Origin: Enterobacter pseudoroggenkampii
GTDB taxonomy: Bacteria; Pseudomonadota; Gammaproteobacteria; Enterobacterales; Enterobacteriaceae
Assembly (NCBI RefSeq): GCF_026420145.1
Contig: NZ_JAPMLV010000001.1
Coordinates: 1,550,001 to 1,614,000 of the forward strand
Direction of reading: 5' to 3'
DNA: 64,000 nucleotides
Shown here: positions 9,283 to 19,335 of the stretch, in pieces
Layout: each line of letters begins with the position of its first letter
Position numbering within the stretch: the first letter of the stretch is position 1
Position numbers and translations under genes: made by a program
Notes under the pieces: generated by a model
What the model saw: the letters and a program-made list of their open reading frames with translations, nothing else
Database searches by the model: none
What the model was told of the DNA's origin: nothing

Positions 9283-11949
9283 ATGAGCACATTCACGTAC
9301 GATCTTAACGCGCTGCCGGCCGCCGTCATGATTTATGACTGCGAGGAACGCCTGCAGGCATGGAATCACAACGTTGCCCTGTTTTATCCGGTCATAACCC
9401 CGTGGCTGAAGGTGGGGACGACCCTTGAGGCGCTGGCGGAACGCTTTATCGATGCCGTTTACAACGTCGACCCCGGCCTGCGTCAGACGCTGCGGGAGTC
9501 AGTGGTACGCAACTGTCGACAGGATAAACACTGCGAAGTGCGGCAGGCAGGCCAGCGGCGGATCTTCGTTCAGCATCAGCGGCTTTCGGACGGCGGTATT
9601 GTCAGCCTGCACAGCGATATTACGGAGCTGGATGAAGCGCAGCGCGCGCGCCACCAGCTGCATGACGACTTTCTGCTGACGGCGGAATCCATTCATATCG
9701 GGATCTGGGACTGGCAGGTTTCCGGTGACACGCTCCAGGTGAACGACACCCTGCTTGCCATGCTGGGCCAGTCGCGCACACAGTGGCGATATCCGGTGCG
9801 GTTTTTGCTGAATCAGGTCCACGAGAACGATCGCGCAGCGCTGCGCAAGGCGCTGCACGCTTCGAAGCAGGATCACCGTCCGGTCTTTGAATGTGAAATT
9901 CGCGTACATCATCCTACCGAAGGACTGCGCTGGATGCTGCTGTCAGGCCAGGTGGTCACGCTCTCCATTGAGGGAAACGCCGAGCGCGTTATTGGCACGC
10001 TGCAGGATATTACGCGGCGCAAAGAGGCTGAAATTCAGGCGTTCGCCTCGGCCCTTGAGGCACAAAAAGCCAATGAGGCAAAAAGCGCGTTCCTGGCGAA
10101 TATGAGCCATGAAATTCGTACCCCGATGAACGGAATTATTGGCATGACCCAGCTGTGCCTGGATACGTCTCTCAGTGCCGATCAGCGCGATTACCTGACG
10201 CTGGTGATGAGTTCTGCCCAGTCTCTGCTGCATATCATCAACGATATTCTCGACTTTTCCCGTATCGAAGCCGGCAAAGTAGAGCTGGAGACGGACCCTG
10301 TGCCTGTCCGCCCCTTCATTCAGTCGCTTATTCGCCCGCACATGCCGGGGGCGAGCGAAAAAGGCATCGAGCTGCTGGTTGATATTGCGCCCGACGTTCC
10401 CGACGTGCTGCTGGTCGACGGCGCGCGACTGCGCCAAATCCTGACCAATCTGCTGGGCAACGCGCTGAAATTTACGCATCAGGGAGAAGTGATCCTGGTT
10501 GTTGAGCCCGACGATAGCGCGGATCGATGGCGTTTTCGCGTGCGCGACAGCGGCATTGGCATACCGGCAGATAAGCAGAAGGCCATTTTTGAAGCCTTCA
10601 GCCAGGCGGATAACTCAACCACACGCCGCTATGGCGGTACGGGGCTCGGGCTAACCATCTCTGCGCGACTGGTTGCGGCGATGGGGGGCGAATTAACGGT
10701 CTCCAGCGAGCCGGGTAAAGGCAGCGAATTTTCGTTCTCGCTGCCGCTGGTGGCACAGACCCTGGCGCCTGGCGAGCGCCCACATAGCCATCGCTTTAAC
10801 GGTGACCCCGTGCTGGTAGTTGATGATAACGAGACCAACCTGCGGCTGCTGGCAGCGATGCTCAGCCAGATGGGGCTGAAACCCACCTGCGTCAACAACG
10901 CCAGCGAGGCCATCACCCGGGTTAAAGCTGGAACAGTATGGCCGCTGATCCTGCTGGACGCACAGATGCCGGATATGGACGGCGTGTCTCTGGCCCTTGA
11001 GCTTTCAGTTCTGCCGCAGGTTGCTGAGAGCCATATCATCATGCTGAGCTCCATGAGCCGGCATTTTGATATCAATATGCTGAAGCGGATCGGGATCAAG
11101 AACTATCTGCATAAGCCTATCGCCCAGGATGAATTACATCAGGCGATTGCCGCCGCGTTTGAACGTTCGCCGGCACCCGTGGGTGAAAGCACGCCCGCGC
11201 CTGTCGCCTCGCCAGGGGCTACGGGACTGCGGATCCTGCTGGCAGAAGATAATCTGGTTAACCAGAAGGTCGCCGCTCGCCTGCTTGAGCGGCTCGGGCA
11301 CACCTGTCAGATCGTCGATAATGGCGTCTCGCTGCTGGAACGCTGGCGCGCGGGCGCGTGGGACGTTCTGCTGATCGACCTTCAGATGCCAGAGATGGAC
11401 GGTGAGACCGCCATTCGCCTGCTGCGTGAAGAAGAACGGTCCCGGCCTGGCCCGGCTCAGCCCACCGTCGCCATGACCGCACACGCCATGCAGGGGGACA
11501 AAGAGCGCTGTCTTAACATGGGTTTCGACGGCTACATTGCCAAACCCATCAGCCAGGAGCGTCTCGCTGAAGAGATTGCTCGCGTGCTTCAGCGCCACGA
11601 AGATTCCTCCGGTCTTCCGGATGAAGCTCGCCTGCTGAAGCAGTGTGCTGACGACCCTGACCTGGTACAGGAGCTGCTGGCCCTATTTGGCGAAGGGCTA
11701 AATGAAGCAATCAAAACCATTACCCAGGCGATCGACAGCAACGACCGCGAGGCGCTGCGCCGCGCGGCCCACAAGCTGCGGGGAGAAGCCGTCACCCTGG
11801 ACTTCAGCACGCTCGCACAGCAGCTACAGGTGCTGGAAAGCGACGCGCATGCGCTGGATGGGCAACAGCTTGCGGCCCTGAATGAAAACCTTCGCCAGGA
11901 ATCACGGCGCCTGACGGCATGGCTCACCGCGCGCGGGGTAAACGCATGA
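9283..11949 (+). CDS. Hybrid sensor histidine kinase, PAS-PAS-HisKA-HATPase-REC-REC-HPt
   Basis: 888 residues without membrane segments, so a cytoplasmic sensor. Domains in order: a PAS-like region (about 5-115), a PAS domain with PAC tail (about 130-247), a HisKA dimerisation helix with phospho-His 276 ([11 protein letters not shown]), and an ATPase domain with an N box at 382-397 and G boxes at 422-428 and 451-457. Two receiver domains follow (acceptor Asp 559 and Asp 699), then an HPt domain with His 830. The first receiver ends in HKPIAQ and the second in AKPISQE. This architecture predicts a multistep phosphorelay whose final receiver is probably the regulator at 1-374. AAGGAGG precedes the start. 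The ligand is unknown; the adjacent globin-like protein is a candidate input. Confidence 0.9.
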   Translation: MSTFTYDLNALPAAVMIYDCEERLQAWNHNVALFYPVITPWLKVGTTLEALAERFIDAVYNVDPGLRQTLRESVVRNCRQDKHCEVRQAGQRRIFVQHQRLSDGGIVSLHSDITELDEAQRARHQLHDDFLLTAESIHIGIWDWQVSGDTLQVNDTLLAMLGQSRTQWRYPVRFLLNQVHENDRAALRKALHASKQDHRPVFECEIRVHHPTEGLRWMLLSGQVVTLSIEGNAERVIGTLQDITRRKEAEIQAFASALEAQKANEAKSAFLANMSHEIRTPMNGIIGMTQLCLDTSLSADQRDYLTLVMSSAQSLLHIINDILDFSRIEAGKVELETDPVPVRPFIQSLIRPHMPGASEKGIELLVDIAPDVPDVLLVDGARLRQILTNLLGNALKFTHQGEVILVVEPDDSADRWRFRVRDSGIGIPADKQKAIFEAFSQADNSTTRRYGGTGLGLTISARLVAAMGGELTVSSEPGKGSEFSFSLPLVAQTLAPGERPHSHRFNGDPVLVVDDNETNLRLLAAMLSQMGLKPTCVNNASEAITRVKAGTVWPLILLDAQMPDMDGVSLALELSVLPQVAESHIIMLSSMSRHFDINMLKRIGIKNYLHKPIAQDELHQAIAAAFERSPAPVGESTPAPVASPGATGLRILLAEDNLVNQKVAARLLERLGHTCQIVDNGVSLLERWRAGAWDVLLIDLQMPEMDGETAIRLLREEERSRPGPAQPTVAMTAHAMQGDKERCLNMGFDGYIAKPISQERLAEEIARVLQRHEDSSGLPDEARLLKQCADDPDLVQELLALFGEGLNEAIKTITQAIDSNDREALRRAAHKLRGEAVTLDFSTLAQQLQVLESDAHALDGQQLAALNENLRQESRRLTAWLTARGVNA

Positions 11950-14120
11950 TGACTCGCAACTGCGCGCTGCTTTTTGCCCTGTTGGCCCCCCACACGGTGG
12001 CGAACTCTGCGCCGGTCAGCTGGTCTCTGGCTGGAGAATGGCAGGTTCAGGACGCCAATGACAGTGCGCATCCTGCTGCATCAGGCTGGCGCCCGCTTCA
12101 GGTTCCTGCCAACTGGTACAGCGCCGGGTACGATCACCAGGGCGCGCTGTGGTACAAGCACGCGTTTTCCCTGCCCGTGCAGCCCCCCGACGTGATGAGT
12201 ACCCTGGTGTTTGACGGCGTCGATTATCTAGCAGAGGTGACGCTAAACGACCAGCCGCTGGGCAAGCATGAGGGCTATTTTCAGCGCTTTTCGCTGGATG
12301 CCCGTTCAGCGTTACAACGTCACAACCAGCTCGTGGTCAGGGTCGACAGCCCTTACGAAGATCCCACTAAGGTCTGGCCGCTGCATAAAACGCTCATGAA
12401 GGGGATCCTTAACCAGCATGACACGCGTCCCGGTGGGGCCTGGTCGCCGCAAGGACAGGACGCCAACTCGGGGGGCATCTGGGCACCGGTCAGGCTGCAT
12501 CTTAGCCGGGGCGCTACCCTTGATGAGACCATCCTGCGGCCCGACTGGACGCAGGGGCTGACTCGTCCGGCGCTAAAGGCGGAGATACGCTATCGCGCGC
12601 TCGGTCAGGGCCCGGCGACCGTGCGGCTCACCGCCACGCCCGCCAATTTCAGCGGCAAGCGCTATCAGGCTGACTTTCCGGTTACCCTCGAAAGCGGCGC
12701 CCATTCCGTGCAGGTGACGCTGCCCATGCCGAAGGCAAAACTGTGGTGGCCGGTCGGCACGGGGAAACCGCACCTGTATACCATTCGCGTGGCATTACGC
12801 GATGAAAACGGCCTGATGGATACGGCGGTCACCCGCACCGGGCTGCGTAAGATCGTCGAGCAGCCCGACAATAAGGGCTGGCTCATTAACGACAGACGCC
12901 TTTTTATTAAGGGCAGTAATTACATCGGTTCCCCCTGGCTCAGCACCATGACGCGAGAAAAATACCGTCGCGATCTTCGTCTGGTGGAGACCATGAACGC
13001 TAACGCCATACGCGTGCACGGACACGTTGGCGGGCGCGCGCTGTATGACGTTGCCGATGAGATGGGGATGATGATCTGGCAGGACGTCCCGCTGCAGTGG
13101 GGCTACGACAGCCGTGACGCCTTTACGAAAAACGCGGTTCGCCAGACGCGGGAGATGATCGAACAGTTTGGCAATTCCCCCGCCATCATCGTCTGGGGCG
13201 GGCATAACGAACCGCCCTGGAATTCGCCGTGGATGGAAAAACGCTTCCCGGACTGGAATAAAGATCTGAATCGCGAGCTCACGCAGCGGGTGGCGGACAC
13301 GCTCGCCGAAGATACTTCCCGCATCGTGCATCGCTTTTCCGCCGTTGAGGAGCATTACTGGGCGGGCTGGTACTTCGGCACCGTGAGCGACCTGCTGACG
13401 CCGGCCAAAACGGGGATCATTACCGAGTTCGGCGCGCAGGCGCTTCCCCGCTTGTCCACGCTAAAAACCATCATCCCGGCGGCGTCCCTCTGGCCAAAAA
13501 CGACCGCCGCTGACGATCCCGGCTGGACCGCCTGGAAATACCATAACTTCCAGCCGTTCCAGACCTTTAAATTTGCCGCTATCCCGCGTGGAAACAACAT
13601 TCAGGAAATGATCCGCAATACTCAGGCGTATCAGGCGCGGCTGGTGGCCACTGCGGCCGAGAGTTATCGCCGACAGCGCTACCAGCCGGTGACGGCCCTG
13701 TTCCACTTCATGTTTGTGGAAACCTGGCCCTCCATCAACTGGGGCGTGGTGGACTACCTGCGTAAACCTAAGGCCGGGTTTTACGCGCTACAACGTGCGT
13801 ACCAGCCTGTTCTGCCGTCCATTGAACCGGTCACCGCGCAGTGGCAATCCGGGGCGGCGGCGACCGTGCGTCTGTGGGCCATCAACGACACCTGGAAACC
13901 GTGCCGCGAATGCCGTCTGACCTGGCACATCACCCAGCGCGATAAGATGCTGGCAAAAGGCACGACGACGATGACGATCGCAGCAGACTCGGGAACAATG
14001 ATTAAAACGCTGACGGCCACGCCCGCTGGCCAGGATGACGTGTCGATTCGGTTTACGATAAAAAACAGTGCGGGAAAAATTGTCGGCGAAAATCAGCGCA
14101 CGGAGTCCGTCATAAAGTGA
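11946..14120 (+). CDS. Exported glycoside hydrolase family 2 (beta-mannosidase-like)
   Basis: 724 residues with a signal peptide ([21 protein letters not shown]). An N-terminal galactose-binding-like jelly roll and beta-sandwich are followed by a TIM barrel with the GH2 signatures. The acid/base is in GGHNEPP (Glu 422, after Asn 421) and the nucleophile in [11 protein letters not shown] (Glu 494). Both catalytic residues are intact. The start at 11946 forms an ATGA overlap with the kinase stop; an upstream in-frame ATG at 11919 would remove the signal peptide from the N-terminus. As last gene of the polysaccharide operon it is likely a periplasmic or surface glycosidase that trims or degrades the product, a common pairing in exopolysaccharide loci. 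Substrate specificity cannot be read from the sequence. Confidence 0.83.
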   Translation: MMTRNCALLFALLAPHTVANSAPVSWSLAGEWQVQDANDSAHPAASGWRPLQVPANWYSAGYDHQGALWYKHAFSLPVQPPDVMSTLVFDGVDYLAEVTLNDQPLGKHEGYFQRFSLDARSALQRHNQLVVRVDSPYEDPTKVWPLHKTLMKGILNQHDTRPGGAWSPQGQDANSGGIWAPVRLHLSRGATLDETILRPDWTQGLTRPALKAEIRYRALGQGPATVRLTATPANFSGKRYQADFPVTLESGAHSVQVTLPMPKAKLWWPVGTGKPHLYTIRVALRDENGLMDTAVTRTGLRKIVEQPDNKGWLINDRRLFIKGSNYIGSPWLSTMTREKYRRDLRLVETMNANAIRVHGHVGGRALYDVADEMGMMIWQDVPLQWGYDSRDAFTKNAVRQTREMIEQFGNSPAIIVWGGHNEPPWNSPWMEKRFPDWNKDLNRELTQRVADTLAEDTSRIVHRFSAVEEHYWAGWYFGTVSDLLTPAKTGIITEFGAQALPRLSTLKTIIPAASLWPKTTAADDPGWTAWKYHNFQPFQTFKFAAIPRGNNIQEMIRNTQAYQARLVATAAESYRRQRYQPVTALFHFMFVETWPSINWGVVDYLRKPKAGFYALQRAYQPVLPSIEPVTAQWQSGAAATVRLWAINDTWKPCRECRLTWHITQRDKMLAKGTTTMTIAADSGTMIKTLTATPAGQDDVSIRFTIKNSAGKIVGENQRTESVIK

Positions 14121-14123
14121 GCG

Positions 14124-14160
14124 AGGGGAAAAGGAAAATTGCCGCTTCCCCTGCTTTCTT
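14124..14160 (+). terminator. Possible weak terminator after GH2 gene
   Basis: AGGGGAA (14124-14130) can pair with TTCCCCT (14146-14152) across a 15-base loop, followed by the interrupted T stretch GCTTTCTT. The loop is long and the T run poor. Confidence 0.3.
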
Positions 14161-14214
14161 GTACCCTTTCAGCGTTTACCCCAATCCCCTAAAAATCGAG
14201 ACATCCGGACGCCT

Positions 14215-14502
14215 ATGACTGCACATATTTCCAAAGATCCTTTGCATGGCGTAACGCTGGAGATGATGGTCAACGCCCTGGTGGCGAAATATGGCTGGAG
14301 CGAGTTGGGCGACCGCATCAAAATTAACTGTTTCAGAAAAGACCCCAGCGTTAAATCGAGCCTGAAATTTCTGCGCCGCACCCCGTGGGCGCGCGCGGAA
14401 GTGGAAGCCCTGTATCTGGACTCCCTCAACGATGAGGGAAATACAGCGCAGGCGGCGCCCGCCTTTAATCCCTGGGCCAACAGTCGGATTATCAAGAGCT
14501 AA
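14215..14502 (+). CDS. VF530 family (DUF2132) protein
   Basis: 95 residues. The core [21 protein letters not shown], then RIKINCF and [17 protein letters not shown], is the VF530 family signature: a small helical protein of unknown function, widespread in gamma-proteobacteria and suspected from its structure to bind DNA. The C-terminal tail beyond the core is variable. It lies seven bases upstream of digH and may be co-transcribed with it. Nothing indicates membership in the preceding polysaccharide operon. Confidence 0.85.
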   Translation: MTAHISKDPLHGVTLEMMVNALVAKYGWSELGDRIKINCFRKDPSVKSSLKFLRRTPWARAEVEALYLDSLNDEGNTAQAAPAFNPWANSRIIKS

Positions 14503-14509
14503 TACGCAA

Positions 14510-15802
14510 ATGACGCGACACGTAAAACGGATTGGTGCGCTGGCTGCCTGCGCGCTTTTACTTGTGAGCTGCTCCTCAAAACCGCCAAAGTCACTGGTTA
14601 CCCCGCTCCCCACCGCGAGCAAGCCGACGCCGCAGGCAAACGAGCCGATGCGCGGCATCTGGCTGGCGACCGTCTCGCGTCTCGACTGGCCGCCGGTCGC
14701 GTCGGTGAATGGCCGCAGCGCGGACCAGCGCATCGCGATGCAAAAGCAGGCGCTGATCGCAAAGCTCGACAACCTTAAGCATCTCGGCATTAACACGGTC
14801 TTTTTCCAGGTGAAGCCGGACAGCACGGCTCTCTGGTCATCAAAGATTCTCCCGTGGTCGGATATGCTGACGGGCAACGTCGGCGAATATCCGGGATACG
14901 ACCCGCTGCAGTTTATGCTCGATGAAGCGCACAAGCGCGGCATGAAGGTCCATGCCTGGTTCAACCCCTATCGCGTGTCGACCAACACGAAGCCGTCCAC
15001 CATCGCCGCGCTAAACCGGACCGCCTATCAGACCCCGTCCAGCGTCTATGTTCAGCATCCGGAGTGGGTGCGCATCTCAGGCGACCGCTTTGTGCTCGAC
15101 CCGGGCATTCCCGAGGTGCGGGACTGGATAACCAAAGTGGTGACCGAAGTGGTGGCGAACTACCCCGTAGACGGCGTGCAGTTTGATGATTACTTCTATG
15201 CCGAATCGCCGGGCTCCGCGCTGAATGATTCGCAGACCTGGCGGCAGTACGGCCAGGGTTTTGCCTCAAAAGCCGACTGGCGAAGGCACAATACGCAGCA
15301 GCTGATCGTCCAGGTCTCCCGCGCAATCAAGCAGACAAAGCCCGACGTTGAGTTTGGCGTCAGCCCGGCGGGGGTATGGCGTAACCGCTCCTTTGACCCG
15401 GCAGGCTCCGACACACGGGGCGCCGCGGCCTATGATGAATCCTTCGCCGATACCCGTCAGTGGGTGCAGCAGGGCCTGCTGGACTACATCGCGCCGCAGA
15501 TTTACTGGCCCTTCTCCCGGGATGCCGCGCGCTACGACGTGCTGACCAGATGGTGGGCCGACGTCGTGAAGCCGACCCACACGCGCCTGTATATCGGCAT
15601 TGCGTTCTACAAGGTGGGCGAACCGTCGAGAAACGAGCCGGACTGGACGGTTCAGGGCGGCGTGCCGGAGTTGAAAAAGCAGCTCGATCTCAACGATTCG
15701 CTGCCCAACGTCAACGGCACCATCCTTTTCCGGGAAGATTACCTGAACCAGCCGCAGACCCAGCAGGCGGTAAACTACCTCCGTGGACGCTGGGGTAGCT
15801 AA
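14510..15802 (+). CDS. digH: Divisome-localised glycosyl hydrolase DigH (lipoprotein)
   Basis: 430 residues. The N-terminus MTRHVKRIGALAACALLLVSC has a lipobox (LVSC), so the protein is lipidated and anchored in the outer membrane. The body is a GHL10 (DUF187) TIM barrel, with MRGIWLATVSRLDWPP at the start of the domain and conserved blocks GINTVFFQVKPDSTALW, HAWFNPYRV and GVQFDDYFY. E. coli DigH (YddW) cleaves denuded peptidoglycan glycans at the septum; E. coli digH lies in the same general neighbourhood, beside the dos and ddp genes. An in-frame ATG exists at 14432, but the start at 14510 gives the correct lipoprotein signal. A strong terminator follows. Confidence 0.92.
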   Translation: MTRHVKRIGALAACALLLVSCSSKPPKSLVTPLPTASKPTPQANEPMRGIWLATVSRLDWPPVASVNGRSADQRIAMQKQALIAKLDNLKHLGINTVFFQVKPDSTALWSSKILPWSDMLTGNVGEYPGYDPLQFMLDEAHKRGMKVHAWFNPYRVSTNTKPSTIAALNRTAYQTPSSVYVQHPEWVRISGDRFVLDPGIPEVRDWITKVVTEVVANYPVDGVQFDDYFYAESPGSALNDSQTWRQYGQGFASKADWRRHNTQQLIVQVSRAIKQTKPDVEFGVSPAGVWRNRSFDPAGSDTRGAAAYDESFADTRQWVQQGLLDYIAPQIYWPFSRDAARYDVLTRWWADVVKPTHTRLYIGIAFYKVGEPSRNEPDWTVQGGVPELKKQLDLNDSLPNVNGTILFREDYLNQPQTQQAVNYLRGRWGS

Positions 15803-15810
15803 GTGATTAC

Positions 15811-15845
15811 CAGGCAGAAACGCCCGTTTCTGCCTGTATTTTTTT
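15811..15845 (+). terminator. Rho-independent terminator of digH
   Basis: A perfect 12-base inverted repeat (CAGGCAGAAACG, 15811-15822, with CGTTTCTGCCTG, 15825-15836) is followed by a run of Ts at 15839-15845. The T run overlaps the convergent dsbG stop codon. Confidence 0.9.
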
Positions 15846-16602
15846 ACGGCTTCGGCCCGAACATCGCCTCGAGCTGCTGCGCATCCGGCATTCCCACCAC
15901 CTGCTGCAGCTCATTTTCCGCATTCAGATAGTAAATGGCCGGCGTGGCGTTAGCGCCCAGGCTGTCCATCAGCGCCTGATGTTTCTGTAGGATCTCAACC
16001 GTTTCGCGGGAAGCCTCGCCTTCAGGCTTGGGCAGTTTTTTGCCGCCGGAGAGCTCATATTCGCGCCAGGCCGCAACCGGATCTTTCGCATTCAGAATCG
16101 CCGAGGTGTTACGTCCGCTGTTGGGGTTGAGAAACGCCACCAGCAGCGTGTTGAGCTGTACCTTGCCCGCCTTCACCCACGGCTGTGCTTCGGCCCAGAA
16201 CTGCTTGCAGTACGGACAGAACGGATCGGCGAAAACAAAGACTTTACGCGGGGCGTTATCCGCCCCTTCCTTCAGGGGATGCGCCGCGTTGAGGTTCTTC
16301 CACATCTCGCGGCCCATCGGGGCGTAGATCTCTTTCTGGAAATAGCCTTCGCTGAGGTTCTTCCCTTTGTCATCATAAAGATATCCCGAGATCACGTGCT
16401 TGCCGTCCGGCGTAAGAAAAAGCGTCACGCCCATATCCTGATACTGCCCCAGCCATGCCGGTACGCCGCCAGGCGCATCCAGCTTCTTGATGATTTTGAT
16501 GTTCTGCTGCTCGCTGAAGTGCTTCACCACATCCGGTATGGCTTCAGCCGCCTGTACCAGCCCTGACGCCGCCAGCGCTGAAAGTAACAGTAATTTTTTC
16601 AT
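15844..16602 (-). CDS. dsbG: Thiol:disulfide interchange protein DsbG
   Basis: 252 residues with a cleavable signal (MKKLLLLSALAASGLVQA), an N-terminal dimerisation domain and a thioredoxin domain with C129-P-Y-C132 (FADPFCPYCKQFW) and the cis-Pro loop NATPAIYY. These match DsbG, a periplasmic chaperone and reductase that protects single cysteines from sulfenylation and normally receives electrons from DsbD. Here it is the last gene of the scs cluster, 41 bases after scsC, the place occupied in Salmonella by scsD. ScsB next door is a DsbD-like electron donor, so DsbG may be served by ScsB here (inference). Confidence 0.9.
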   Translation of the reverse strand: MKKLLLLSALAASGLVQAAEAIPDVVKHFSEQQNIKIIKKLDAPGGVPAWLGQYQDMGVTLFLTPDGKHVISGYLYDDKGKNLSEGYFQKEIYAPMGREMWKNLNAAHPLKEGADNAPRKVFVFADPFCPYCKQFWAEAQPWVKAGKVQLNTLLVAFLNPNSGRNTSAILNAKDPVAAWREYELSGGKKLPKPEGEASRETVEILQKHQALMDSLGANATPAIYYLNAENELQQVVGMPDAQQLEAMFGPKP

Positions 16603-16643
16603 TTCCCTCTCCGGTTTGTCGGGGGCATCACGCCCCCTTCAGG

Positions 16644-17258
16644 TTAGCGGTTTTTCAGTGCTTCACTGACCATTTCGTCGAACTGTTCGTACGGCACCCA
16701 GCCGGGCAGCAGCCCCTCGCCAATAAGCGTGGCGGGCGTGCCCTGGATCCCCATTTTTTCCGCCACAATGAGGCTGCGCCTGATCGTCAGAAAACTCTCC
16801 TCGTCCGGCGTCGTCACGCTCACGCCCGCCCGCCTCTGCGCCTCCTGAATGCTGGCGTCATCGTGGTACCCCTTTTTCGCCATCAGAGTGTGGTTCAGCT
16901 TCATAAACTGCCCGGGATCTTTTCGCCAGAGCGTTAAGGCGTCTCGCGCGGCGGTCAGCGAACTTTCCGAGCGGAAAGGTAAAAACTTAAAGACCACCGC
17001 CACGTCCGGGTGTTTTTCGACAATCTTCTCCAGGTACGGATCGAATTTTTTACAGTACGGGCAGTTGTAGTCGGTAAACACCACCAGGGTGAGCTTTGGG
17101 TTTTTCGCGCCGATGCGCGGGGAGTTCGGATCGTTAAACAGGAAGTCAGCGATCATCTTCTGCGCGCGCTGCTCCTGGTCCGGCGTCAGCGGCTGGGCAG
17201 CAAACGCCTGAAGCGGGGCAAGCAGGAGCAGAAGCGTAATAAAGAGTTTATTCATCAT
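16644..17258 (-). CDS. scsC: Suppressor of copper sensitivity ScsC, DsbA-like
   Basis: 204 residues from the Met at 17258 (AAAGG eight bases upstream). A signal peptide (to about residue 20, ...LQAFA) precedes a DsbA-type thioredoxin fold with C66-P-Y-C69 (FTDYNCPYCKKF) and the cis-Pro loop QGTPATLI. ScsC is a periplasmic disulfide isomerase/reductase kept reduced by ScsB. In Salmonella it contributes to copper and redox-stress tolerance. The start overlaps or nearly abuts the scsB stop at 17263, showing translational coupling. A longer start at 17276 inside scsB is possible but would disturb the signal peptide. Confidence 0.87.
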   Translation of the reverse strand: MMNKLFITLLLLLAPLQAFAAQPLTPDQEQRAQKMIADFLFNDPNSPRIGAKNPKLTLVVFTDYNCPYCKKFDPYLEKIVEKHPDVAVVFKFLPFRSESSLTAARDALTLWRKDPGQFMKLNHTLMAKKGYHDDASIQEAQRRAGVSVTTPDEESFLTIRRSLIVAEKMGIQGTPATLIGEGLLPGWVPYEQFDEMVSEALKNR

Positions 17259-17262
17259 ACCG

Positions 17263-19287
17263 TTAGCCTTTTGCATTGTTCAGGGTGGTGACCAGGGTGC
17301 GCTTGTCCAGCAGCGGCGAGAGGATTTCCCCTTCAGGCAGGCCGGGGCCATACACCGCGTTAAACGGAATGGCGTAACGGTTTCGCTTCACCAGAAAATC
17401 CGCGATAAATGCGGACGGCTGGCTCCAGTCTCCGCGCAGGGCCACCACGTCCGGCTGGCGCAGCGCGGCAATAACGTCCGGCTGACCGAGTACGCGGTGC
17501 TCGTTCACCTTACACGTCACGCACCAGTCCGCCGAGATATCTACAAACACCCGTTTCCCCTGCGCCAGCGCCTGCTCAATGGCCTCTTCACTGAGCGGCT
17601 GCCACGGGATGGTTTGCGCAACGTTTTGTGCCGGTGCGTCAGGCGGCGCGTTAAGTAGACCGCGCAGCTGATACCCGCCGAACGCCGACAGCGCGATGAC
17701 CACCAGCCAGAACAGCGGCGAAGATTTTTGCTCCTTCAGCGCGAACAGCACCAGCGCAGCGGCAGTCAGCGCCAGCATCACGATCTGGCTGACCGCCTCG
17801 CCCAGATGCACGCTCAACAGCGTCGCCAGCCAGAGGCTTGAGACCAGCATCATCATGCCGAGGATGACCTTGAGCGTGTTCATCCAGCGGCCGGGTTTCG
17901 GCAGCAGCATGGCCGTTTTCGGTACCAGGGCAACGAACAGCCACGGCAGACTCATGCCCACGCCGAGCATCAGGAAGATCAGCCACAGGGCGTGCAGCGG
18001 CGCGCCAAGGGCAAAGGCGACCGCGGTACCGAGGAACGGCGCGGAGCACGGCGTCGCCAGCAGGGTGGCGAACATTCCTTCGCAGAAGCTGCCGCCGATC
18101 CCCGATCCCCCTGCCGTCGCCAGCCGTCCTGCGGCAGAAGAAGGGAGAAGCATTTCAAACGTCCCAAACAGGTTCAGCGCAAACAGGAAGGTCACGGCGA
18201 CCATCAGGCCGATAAACCACGGGTTCTGGAACTGGATGCCCCACCCCAGCGACGCCCCGGCCAGCTTCAGCGCGGTGACCATCCCGGCCAGCAGCATAAA
18301 GGAGGTGAGGATCCCGGCGCTGGTGGCCAGAAAGCGCAGCCGGATGGCGCGGCTGTCCGATCCCGCCAGCAGGATGCTGTTAAGCTTCATGCCCATCACC
18401 GGCAGCACGCAGGGCATCAGGTTCAGGATCAGCCCGCCCAGCAGCGCAAAGAGCACCATTTTTCCCGTGCTGTCCGGTACGGAGGTCTCTTCGGGCGCGG
18501 TCCCAACGGTCATGGTGGTTTGCTGCGCCCGTTCGCCGTTGGTCAGCACAAACGACAGCCTTTTGCCTGCCAGCGAAGCGGGTTTATCGCCCCATTCGTC
18601 GGTCACGGGTACCGTCACCCGAAGCGTAGTGCCGTCGTGTTTAATGACCGGCTCGCCGGGCAGAATGTCACTCTCCAGCGGGTCAAAGTAGATCCCCGGA
18701 TTGTCCCATTCCCCGTCCGTGGTGCCGGTAATCACCAGCTTGTCGCCGGAGAGCCAGGCGGAAAGATCCGACGACACGCCAGACGTGCCCGGCACGGCGC
18801 GCATCGCTTGCTCGAAGGCGCTGTGGAAGCCCTCATCCACCGGCTGGGTAAAATTGAGATGCAGCGGGTAGTCCGTCAGCAGACAGACGTTGCTGCAGGT
18901 AGAGAGCGTCAGCGTCCCGTCGAGCGTGTCGCCCTTCGCTCCGTCGAGCGTAATCGGGATCGTCACCTTATCGTGATAGCCCTGCGTGGTCATGCCGGAG
19001 ATATCGAAGCGCGACGGCACCGGCCAGGACCAGCTGTCCGTTACGCCTTCCGGCCAGCTGATTTTCGGCGCGACGCCGCCCTCGCCCGGCGATCTCCAGT
19101 AGGTTTTCCAGCCGGGCTTTAGCTCAACGGTGAGCAGGCCTTTAACATGCGTTTGTTCCCTCTCCGCCTGAAAGCGGATGCGGGCGTGATCGTTTTGGGG
19201 GGAAACCAGCCAGCCGGTGTCCGCCGCATGGACAATGCCGATGCAGGACAGCCACAGGAAGACGAATCCCCTGAAGAGGTTAACCAT
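17263..19287 (-). CDS. scsB: ScsB, DsbD-like transmembrane electron carrier
   Basis: 674 residues: signal peptide (MVNLFRGFVFLWLSCIGIVHA), a long periplasmic DsbD-alpha-like region with a Cys pair around CSNVC, eight membrane segments carrying the paired cysteines of LMPCVLPVMG and ATPCSAPFLG, and a C-terminal thioredoxin domain with C589-V-T-C592 (DISADWCVTCK). This is the three-module layout for passing electrons from cytosolic thioredoxin to the periplasm. The larger N-terminal region and operon context identify it as ScsB rather than DsbD. GGAG lies eight bases before the start. Partners in this operon are ScsC and, probably, DsbG. Confidence 0.9.
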   Translation of the reverse strand: MVNLFRGFVFLWLSCIGIVHAADTGWLVSPQNDHARIRFQAEREQTHVKGLLTVELKPGWKTYWRSPGEGGVAPKISWPEGVTDSWSWPVPSRFDISGMTTQGYHDKVTIPITLDGAKGDTLDGTLTLSTCSNVCLLTDYPLHLNFTQPVDEGFHSAFEQAMRAVPGTSGVSSDLSAWLSGDKLVITGTTDGEWDNPGIYFDPLESDILPGEPVIKHDGTTLRVTVPVTDEWGDKPASLAGKRLSFVLTNGERAQQTTMTVGTAPEETSVPDSTGKMVLFALLGGLILNLMPCVLPVMGMKLNSILLAGSDSRAIRLRFLATSAGILTSFMLLAGMVTALKLAGASLGWGIQFQNPWFIGLMVAVTFLFALNLFGTFEMLLPSSAAGRLATAGGSGIGGSFCEGMFATLLATPCSAPFLGTAVAFALGAPLHALWLIFLMLGVGMSLPWLFVALVPKTAMLLPKPGRWMNTLKVILGMMMLVSSLWLATLLSVHLGEAVSQIVMLALTAAALVLFALKEQKSSPLFWLVVIALSAFGGYQLRGLLNAPPDAPAQNVAQTIPWQPLSEEAIEQALAQGKRVFVDISADWCVTCKVNEHRVLGQPDVIAALRQPDVVALRGDWSQPSAFIADFLVKRNRYAIPFNAVYGPGLPEGEILSPLLDKRTLVTTLNNAKG

Positions 19288-19335
19288 GTTGTACTCCGTG
19301 AACAGTGAAAAATTATCGTGTGATGACGATGTTTT

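Noticed and set aside
17992..19122. 376-codon open frame antisense to scsB
   Set aside because: It is rich in Arg, Gln, Gly and His with no domain, mirrors the codon bias of scsB and lacks a start signal.
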